Assembly: GCF_032854445.1 (NCBI RefSeq)
Contig: NC_088297.1
Span: forward strand, 11,926,163-11,990,162
Origin: Liolophura sinensis
Taxonomy: Eukaryota > Mollusca > Polyplacophora > Chitonida > Chitonidae
Length of the DNA stretch: 64,000 nucleotides
Direction of reading: 5' to 3'
Shown: positions 57,040 to 64,000 of the stretch, piece after piece
Numbering within the stretch: the stretch's first letter is position 1
Layout of the letters: each line of letters opens with the position of its first letter
Notes under the pieces: model-generated
The model's input: the letters and a program-made list of their open reading frames with translations, nothing else
What the model was told of the DNA's origin: nothing
Database searches by the model: none
Position numbers and translations under genes: made by a program

Positions 57040-58410
57040 GTGACTGATTCTGAAGTGTATTTTGGACCAGGGAAAGAGTAAGTTCCGTTTAGGGGCGAAT
57101 ATGGTAAAGTCCACTGAATCCACTGCACGTTTTCACCAGTGTGATTCAGGGTCCAAATCAAGCGCATAACCACAGTCTTGTTTAAAGTTTTATATCAGAC
57201 CAGTGGATTGATATAGTATGTTGTGAATCCTCTGTATACTCTCATCAATGGGAATCTAGGTTCAAACCAAGCCTTGGTCATGGCATCTTGTATACAGTGT
57301 TTCCTTGGTGTTTTTTGGATTAAAATAAACACATGTTTTGAATCCATTATACTTTCTCATGGGTGAGGTTTTGCATTCAAACACAGCTTTTTGCTTTTTC
57401 ACTTGTCCATTAAATGAAGGTATTACATCATGAATCCACTGTAGCCTTTCACCGGTCATATCAATAGTTCAAATCCACTTTCTGTTGTATTTTGTTCCTG
57501 GTTTTTGCTTCGTAAAAGCATGAAGACAAAATGTAGGTTGGATCCAACAATTTTCTCTCGCCATAGGGGTCATGTGTTCAAATCTTACTTTAGCAAGCCG
57601 GGAATAAGGGATAACTTGATCCAGTTCAAACTAGTTCTATCTTGTTAGCATGCTGAAGTGGGCAGGCAACTTGTGTAACCTTTGTTCAAGGAGTTAGGCA
57701 GCATCCTATTCCAGTTTGAAAAATCAGTTTCAGCATCAGCCAAATGTCCTGTTTATTATTATACTTCTTGTATTATGTTAAAAGTCTGCGACATACATAG
57801 TACTTAACTTGTAAAGACAAGGATATTCACCGAGAGTAAAATATTTGAAATCACACATTTTTAGTTTGTCAGTAACATGCCCTGGTCACTCCTCCACCCA
57901 TAACACTCATCACCCTACCTGAGTATCATAGAAAAATTCTTCATTATGATGTCAAAAAACAGTCAAATAAATAAATAACCATAGCTTTTCACTAACAGGC
58001 TTAGAGTTCAAATCCAGTTACTGCTAGCTTCGAATCTGTGTTATGTGGAGACATATTCACACAATTCACTTTACTTAGTGTACTTCCTCTAGCAGTGTGA
58101 GCTCTCCTCTCCCAAACATCATCAGTGGCAAAAACCTGACTCTGGTAGACAGGTCAAATAATTAAGCTTGAGTGTATTGTAAATGTTAATAATATTGATG
58201 ATATGAATGGATGTATCATTGTGTATTTGTATAAATTATCCAATCCTGCTTGTGGCAGATTAACACTGACAAGCTACAAGCAAAAATCTGATAGCTTTTT
58301 GAAGTTTATGGAATCATGTTATATTCCTAATGTTGTTTAGTTTTCCAGGTAGAGCCATTGAGATGATCATCCCCATGTTATGTTTACACATTCCTAACTT
58401 CGTCAATCTT
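57040..58410. other. Intergenic, no recognised gene
   Basis: Weakly repetitive text, with several approximate recurrences of tgaatccact...cttttcacc and ggttcaaa-cca near 57,100-57,620. This suggests an old degenerate tandem repeat. No exon seen. Confidence 0.4.
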
Positions 58411-58414
58411 CGCA

Positions 58415-59115
58415 CTGGCCAGACCCAAGAACAGACATCATTGTGAATTTAACACAATGTTGTGATTACTAACTCTATGGTTAAACCCCATAAAAGGCAA
58501 TACATTTTGAATGTAACATAATGTTGCGATGACTAACTCTCTGGTTACACCCAGAAATGCATTACATTATGAGTGCAACATAATATGATGACCAACTCTG
58601 TGGTTACATCCAGAAATGCAACACATTATGAATGTAACACAATATGATGACTAACTCTATGGTTATACCCCAGAAGTGCAGTACATTATGAATGTAACAT
58701 AACATGGTGATAACTAATTCTGTGGTTACACCCAGAAATGCAACATATCATGAATGTAACATAATATGGCGAAGACTAACTCTGTAGTTATATCCAGAAA
58801 TGCAGTACATTATGAATGTAACATAATATGGTGACAACTAATTCTGTGGTTACACCCAGAAATGCAACACATCATGGATGTAACACAATATGATGACTAA
58901 CTCTGTAGTTATATCCAGAAGTGCAGTACATTATGAATGTAACATAATATGGCGATGACTAACTCTGTGGTTACACCCAGAAATGCAAACACATCTTGAA
59001 TGTAACATAACATGGCGATGACTAACTATGTAGTTATATCCAAAAATGCAGTACATTATGAATGTAACATAATATGGTGATGACTAACTCTATGGTTACA
59101 CTCAGAAATACAGAA
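58415..59115. repeat. Minisatellite of ~58-61-bp units, ~11 copies
   Basis: The unit contains gaatgtaacataatatggtg, atgactaactctgtggttac and acccagaaatgcagtacatt. Confidence 0.88.
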
Positions 59116-59357
59116 ATGTGAAACTGACTATACAGTTATTTGTGTGATCAAATCCTATTTATGAATCCCAACCTGTCTTGAATGGATGTTATACATAGAG
59201 GGTGATATGCAGTGTGTTTACTTCATAAAACTCATAATAAAAGACATTGCAGTGCAAAAGTATTGAGCTCACCTGCAGAAAGCATTTTTAACGGTGCTTT
59301 TTTTTCTTTATTAAAAAAAAATTATAATAAAAGTTTGAACTTAATGTGAATTGTAAA

Positions 59358-59512
59358 AGAAATAAATTTGATCTTTAAACCAGGTAATAAATAAATTATG
59401 TGCAGAGTGAGCAGATTAATATATAAAACAATCTGCTGACTGCACTAATTTATTGATATATCTGCTGACTGAATTCATTTATTACTTGGTGTAAAGGCAA
59501 AATTTATTTCTT
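59358..59512. repeat. Foldback element, ~65-bp arms
   Basis: The left arm gaaataaatttgatctttaa...caggtaataaataaatta pairs with the right arm ...ttcatttattacttggtgta and aaatttatttctttc, with a short AT-rich centre. Confidence 0.75.
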
Positions 59513-60483
59513 TCACAGATGTGTGAGCAAGTGCTGTTGTGAAGAGCGTTAAGAGAAAAATAATTAGTGTTGTTGTTGTTATTGGTGTTGTTTTGTTTTG
59601 TTTTTTGTTTTTTTGTTGTTTTTTTATTTGTTTTTTGTTTTTTAATGACGTCCTCCTTTGGTTTTTATTACATTGTAGAAGAAACCTTGGTGCGCTTAGC
59701 CCTTATGAAGGGAGATAACCATGTACTTAAACTTAGCAGCAATGTGAAGTGATATGCGATCCTAGTTCTGCTGCCAAGCCGAATGCTCCAGCTAAAATTT
59801 CCTTTTTCTTTTTTATCTCTCCACTTACTACTCTTCTCTGTGTAGATCTCATGTATGTCTACACCATAGCGCCTGTAAATACACCATAAATGCACATTTC
59901 AACGCCATGGAAATTTACAGGAGAGTTATTTTCATTTAGTAGGCAAAAGCCTTGGGCTTTGAGGTGTTCATACATAATTGCCTCCCTTTCATCAGCCAGC
60001 TGAAGGCATTGAGCTTTAAATCTTGTTTTAACAAATATATCACTGCACATTTGCCGAATAATATCCCATATCAGCACATGTAGCTTACACTTTACTCGAG
60101 AACTTACAAAAATCCCATCATTTTTAGAACTATATTGTGGCTTGAAAGCGGGTACGGTATTGGGACTATAGAATTTTGTCACCATGGCAACACCAATGAA
60201 GGGTAATAGAGTAATTTCTTTTCAAAAACAAACACCACGACGTTTTTTTCAAAACTTTGACACACTTGAGTTATAATGTTATTCATCCACTGTCTCAACA
60301 CTCTTTGACTCGGTATCTAAATAAACCACCAATGAGTCACTCGGTACATGTATAAGTAGGGCCCTGTGTAGGACTAGGATCGCTGCATGGTCGTGCCTAA
60401 ACTCCGCCTTGAAGCTGATGGATGCGACGTCATGTAATATCAGAAAATCATTGGTGTCATGTGTATGCATTATCATGCGAGTT

Positions 60484-60810
60484 AGTGCTTGGGGTTTAAC
60501 GTCGTACTCAACAACTTTTCAGTCATATGACAAAGAAGGAATCCTTAGAATGCCTGTAATGTTCCTCCTTGTTGCAGGAGGGAGTTCCACCGCTCTTTAT
60601 CTAGTGCTGCTTCACTGAGACGTCTTACCGAAGGCAAGTAAGCCACCCCGCCCAAGACATTATACTGATACGTGTCAACCAGTAGTTGAACTGTAACCTT
60701 CATGCCGAACGCCCAGCGATGAAGCTACAACTTCCTCTTTTAAGGTCTTAGATGTGACTCGACCCAGGATTGACCGTGGATCTACCGCTTCCGAAGCGGA
60801 CACGGACATA
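60484..60810 (-). mobile_element. SINE-2 copy, near full length
   Basis: Reverse-strand relative of 5660-6000: actcgacccaggattgaccg and taccgcttccgaagcggaca (head), aactgtaaccttcatgccga (body), and ggggtttaacgtcgtactca (3' end). Confidence 0.75.
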
Positions 60811-60923
60811 TAAATAAGACTGTGGGTGAATGTACATCATCAGGCTGGTATTTTAGAAAGCTCCTTAAGCCTAAAGGTCATTTTTATGCCTATTCTTCTC
60901 ATGTTAGGTCAGCTTTTTGTGGG

Positions 60924-61262
60924 GCTTCCCTGATTTAGTTGATTAGCGCGTTAGCACAGCGTAACGACCCAGGAGTCTCTCACCAATGCGGTCGCTGTGA
61001 GTTCAAGTCCAGCTCATGCTGGCTTCCTCTCCGGCCGTACGTGGGACCTTCTGCCAGCAACCTGTGGACGGTCGTGGGTTTCTGCCCGGTTTCCTCCCAC
61101 CATAATGCACCATAAACTGGTTAGCACGCTAGCGCAGCATAATGACCCAGGAACCTCTCACTCATGCTGGCATCCTCTGCCCGGTTTTTTCCCACCATAA
61201 TGCCGTCGTATAAGTGAAACATTCTTGAGTCTGGCGTAAAACACCAATCAAAAAAATAAATA
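60924..61262 (+). mobile_element. SINE-1, chimeric with duplicated head
   Basis: A SINE-1 head and body run to ctcccaccataatgcacc. A second head then begins (ctggttagcacgctagcgca, taatgacccaggaacctctc), followed by a shortened body and one tail. Two partial copies are fused in the same orientation. Confidence 0.8.
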
Positions 61263-61484
61263 CATAAATTTAATTCCAGGAAAAGGATATTTGTCAATCA
61301 TCCCCAACAAAAATGTTCCTTATGACCTTGTAAATGACCACGCCAAGGTCGACCTGCTAAAAGGAACTGTACAACGTTAAACCCCAAGCACTTGCTCACC
61401 CTTAAAGGAAGAGTTCTCCAAAGGTTACCTCATTTGGTTAACTTTTGACCAAATAAAAGGACCATTCTAAAATACCAGCCACGG

Positions 61485-64000
61485 TATTTGTGGTGCATAC
61501 CATCACGTCATGTGTACCATGTGTATAACACTGAGTGGGTGGGGTGTACATCATCACGTCATGTGTGTCGTGTACATAACACTGTGTGGGTGGGGTGTAC
61601 ATCATCACGTCATGTGTGTCATCTACATAACACTGTGTGGGTGGTGTGTACATCATCACGTCATGTGTGTCATGTACATAACACTGTGTGGGTGGGGTGT
61701 ACATCATCACGTCATGTGTGTCATGTACATAACACTGTGTGGATGGGGTGTACATCATCACGTCATGTGTGCCGTGTGTATAACACTGTGTGGGTGTGGT
61801 GTACATCATCACGTCATATGTATCATGTACATAACACTGTGTGGGTGGGGTGTACATCATCACGTCATGTGTATCATGTACATAACACTCAGTGGGTGGG
61901 GTGTACATCATCACGTCATGTGTGTCATGTACATAACACTGTGTGGGTGGGGTGCACACCATCGCGTCATGTGTGTCATGTACATAACACTGTGTGGGTG
62001 GGGTGCACATCATCACGTCATGTGTATCATGTACATAACACTGTGTGGGTGGGGTGTACATCATCACATCATGTGTGTCATGTACATAACACTGTGTGGG
62101 TGGTGTGTACATCATCACGTCATGTGTGTCATGTACATAACACTGTGTGGGTGGGGTGTACACCATCACGTCATGTGTGTCATGTACATAACACTGTGTG
62201 GGTGGGGTGTACACCATCACGTCATGTGTGTCATGTACATAACACTGTGTGGGTGGGGTGTACATGATCACGTCATGTGTCCCGTGTGTATAACACTGAG
62301 TGGGTGGGGTGTACATCATCACATCATATGTGTCATCTACATAACACTGTGTGGGTGGGGTGTACATCATCACGTCATGTGCGTCATGTACATAACATTG
62401 TGTGGGTGGGGTGTACATCATCACGTCATGTGCGTCATGTACATAACACTGAGTGGGTGGGGTGTACATCATCACGTCATGTGTACCGTGTGTATAACAC
62501 TGGTTGGGTGAGGTGTACATCATCACATCATGTGTGTCATCTACATAACACTGAGTGGGTGGGGTGTACACCATCACGTCATGTGTGTCATGTACATAAC
62601 ACTGTGTGGGTGGGGTGTACATCATCACGTCATGTGTGTCATGTACATAACACTGTGTGGGTGTGGTGTACATCATCACGTCATGTGTGTCATGTACATA
62701 ACACTGTGTGGGTGGGGTGTACATCATCACGTCATGTGTGTCATGTACATAACACTGTGTGGGTGTGGTGTACATCATCACGTCATGTGTGTCGTGTACA
62801 TAACACTGTGTGGGTGGGGTGTACATCATCACGTCATGTGTGTCGTGTACATAACACTGTGTGGGTGGGGTGTACATCATCACGTCATGTGTGTAATGTA
62901 CATAACACTGTGTGGGTGGGGTGTACATCATCACGTCATGTGTACTGTGTGTATAACACTGAGTGGGTCGGGTGTACATCGTCACGTCATGTGTGTCATC
63001 TACATAACACTGTGTGGGTGAGGTGTACATCATCACGTCATGTGTGTCGTGTACATAACACTGTGTTTGTGGGGTGTACATCATCACGTCATGTGCACCG
63101 TGTGTATAACACTGAGTAGGTGGGGTGTACCTCATCACGTTATGTGTGTCATGTACATAACACTGTGTGGGTGGGGTGTACATCATCACGTCATGTGTGT
63201 CATGTACATAACACTGTGTGGGTGTGGTGTACATCATCACGTCATGTGTGTCGTGTACATAACACTGTGTGGGTGGGGTGTACATCATCACGTCATGTGT
63301 GTCGTGTACATAACACTGTGTGGGTGGGGTGTACATCATCACGTCATGTGTGTAATGTACATAACACTGTGTGGGTGGGGTGTACATCATCACGTCATGT
63401 GTACTGTGTGTATAACACTGAGTGGGTCGGGTGTACATCGTCACGTCATGTGTGTCATGTACATAACACTCTGTGGGTGGGGTGTACATCATCATGTCAT
63501 GTGTACCATGTGTATAACACTGAGTGAGTGGGGTATACATCATCATGCCATGTGTGTCATGTACATAACACTGTGTGGGTGGGGTGTACATCATCACGTC
63601 ATGTGTGTCGTGTACATAACACTGTGTTTGTGGGGTGTACATCATCACGTCATGTGCACCGTGTGTATAACACTGAGTAGGTGGGGTGTACCTCATCACG
63701 TTATGTGTGTCATGTACATAACACTGTGTGGGTGGGGTGTACATCATCACATCATGTGTGTCATGTACATAACACTGTGTGGGTGGGGTGTACATCATCA
63801 CGTCATGTGTACCATGTGTTTAACACTGAGTGGGTGGGGTGTACATCATCATGTCGTGTGTGTCATGTACATAACACTGTGTGGGTGAGGTGTACATCAT
63901 CATGTCATGTGTGTCATGTACATAACACTGTGTGGGTGGGGTGTACATCATCACGTCATGTGCGTCATGTACATAACACTGTGTGGGTGGGGTGTACTTC
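61485..64000. repeat. 51-bp satellite, ~49 copies, continues past window
   Basis: Unit gtacatcatcacgtcatgtg, tgtcatgtacataacactgt, gtgggtggggt. Because 51 is a multiple of three, both strands carry long open frames: up to 787 residues on the minus strand, as a 17-residue repeat, and several on the plus strand. Larger blocks recur: gtgtaatgta at 62,891 and 63,350 (459 bp, 9 units), and atgtgcaccg at 63,091 and 63,652 (561 bp, 11 units). No start context or splice evidence supports translation. Confidence 0.95.

Noticed and set aside
61438-63888. Long open frames on both strands (up to 787 residues)
   Set aside because: Products of a stop-free 51-bp satellite; both strands are equally open and no gene signals were seen.

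Overview
The window is eukaryotic and most likely comes from a marine mollusc or another lophotrochozoan. The evidence is spliced genes with GT/AG introns, tRNA-headed SINEs ending in TAAA-type tails, a Ty3/gypsy retrotransposon, several large satellites, and an intronless histone gene with a 3' stem-loop. The phylum is inferred from the general style of the repeats, not from a diagnostic gene.

Layout. (1) 788-10,038 (+): the 3' part of a gene for a single-pass membrane protein. Six tandem cysteine-module exons, all phase 1-1 and PLAC-like, are followed by a Thr-rich mucin-like stalk, a transmembrane exon and a Ser/Pro-rich tail. The 5' end lies outside the window or is unrecognised. (2) 10.5-27.2 kb: gene-poor, with SINEs, inverted repeats, a 3-kb satellite of 34-bp units with a 1,258-bp higher-order duplication, and a 1.4-kb satellite of 26-bp units. 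(3) 27,488-48,632 (+): a nearly complete SLC17 (sialin/VGLUT-type anion transporter) gene in at least 11 exons. One 5.6-kb intron holds a decayed antisense Ty3/gypsy element. The terminal exon adds a long KPENLQ-type repeat tail. (4) 49-53.7 kb: no recognised gene. (5) 53,927-54,337 (+): a histone H3 with H3.3-type residues but a replication-type 3' stem-loop and a four-CCAAT promoter. (6) 54.4-64 kb: SINEs, a ~60-bp minisatellite, a foldback element, and a 51-bp satellite running off the right edge.

The most unusual observation is in the SLC17 gene. At four separate exon-intron boundaries the junction itself, meaning exon edge plus splice signal, has been amplified in tandem into the neighbouring intron. 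These are acceptor copies at ~28.0-28.8 kb, eight donors exactly 75 bp apart at 30,994-31,519, a donor triplication at ~41.1-41.3 kb, and ~65 acceptor-like copies at 42.1-46.9 kb. The 75-bp donor array is in frame and mostly open, so donor choice could add 25-residue hydrophobic blocks.

The SLC17 gene also carries two single-base frame disruptions at homopolymers (28,898-28,900 and 30,845-30,848). The tail exon of the first gene shows successive frame changes. Residual assembly indels or early pseudogenisation would both explain these, and the sequence alone cannot decide.
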